Shown here piece by piece: positions 12,939-12,942 of a DNA stretch of 12,942 bases. The translations under genes and the position numbers were made by a program. The notes below the pieces were generated by a model. The model ran no database searches. It was not told the DNA's origin and saw only the letters and a list, made by a program, of their open reading frames with translations. This DNA is from Methanomicrobiales archaeon (lineage in GTDB: Archaea; Halobacteriota; Methanomicrobia; Methanomicrobiales; JACTUA01), in assembly GCA_028678555.1 (NCBI GenBank), contig JAJRDF010000062.1:1-12942 (forward strand), read 5' to 3'. Numbering within the stretch: position 1 is the first letter of the stretch; each line of letters begins with the position of its first letter.

Positions 12939-12942
12939 GCGC
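12935..12942 (+). CDS. Probable start of the next gene, cut by the window end
   Basis: ATGAGCGC overlaps the DUF655 stop codon in the ATGA manner seen elsewhere in this window (for example at purN). Only two codons are visible, so the product cannot be read. By the usual archaeal order it could be the 16S rRNA dimethyladenosine transferase (rsmA/ksgA); that is context only. Confidence 0.3.

Noticed and set aside
1..12942. Very frequent GATC and GGATCC words
   Set aside because: They arise mostly from GAG-ATC, CGG-ATC and GGG-ATC codon pairs in a GC-rich coding region; this does not by itself show a regulatory or restriction signal.

Overview
This high-GC window (my rough estimate is 60-65 %) is archaeal chromosomal DNA, most likely from a methanogen of the Methanomicrobiales or a close relative. 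The archaeal assignment rests on archaeal/eukaryotic-type ribosomal proteins (S19e, L39e, L31e, L18a/LX, L21e), eIF6, prefoldin alpha, RNA polymerase subunit F, an RNase P protein, Pus10 and TrmY, plus TATA-type promoters and GGTGAT-like ribosome binding sites. The order-level assignment is inference from gene content and composition.

Left part (1-4435). A short intergenic end with a GC-rich inverted repeat is followed by xseA-xseB (exonuclease VII) on the minus strand. Divergent from them, across a 40-bp intergenic space with two TATA-like boxes, is a TIM-barrel sugar phosphate isomerase/epimerase-like gene. After a 93-bp gap come a CNNM/CorC-type membrane protein (DUF21-CBS-CBS-CorC_HlyC) and purN, joined by an ATGA overlap.

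Middle and right (4487-12942). All genes lie on the plus strand and nearly all touch or overlap: RNase P component 4, a YhbY/CRM RNA-binding protein, then from a clear TATA promoter rps19e, a PDCD5-like protein, rpl39e, rpl31e, eif6, rpl18a, prefoldin alpha, ftsY, srp54, trmY, pus10, rpl21e, rpoF and a DUF655 protein. An ATG at the window edge probably starts the next gene. The region combines 60S-type ribosome assembly, co-translational folding, SRP targeting, tRNA T-loop modification and a transcription subunit. Pus10 and TrmY act in sequence at tRNA position 54; SRP54 and FtsY are partner GTPases.

The main surprise is ftsY. It is broken into two frames at about 8288-8297, and roughly 30 codons carrying the G3 (DTAGR) GTPase motif are missing. 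Because FtsY is normally essential, this is an assembly error, a strain-specific lesion compensated elsewhere, or something odd. A second anomaly is pus10, whose reading frame lacks a stop where expected and runs 104 bases into rpl21e. I found no mobile element, CRISPR array, rRNA or tRNA gene, and no convincing evidence of a wholly new system.
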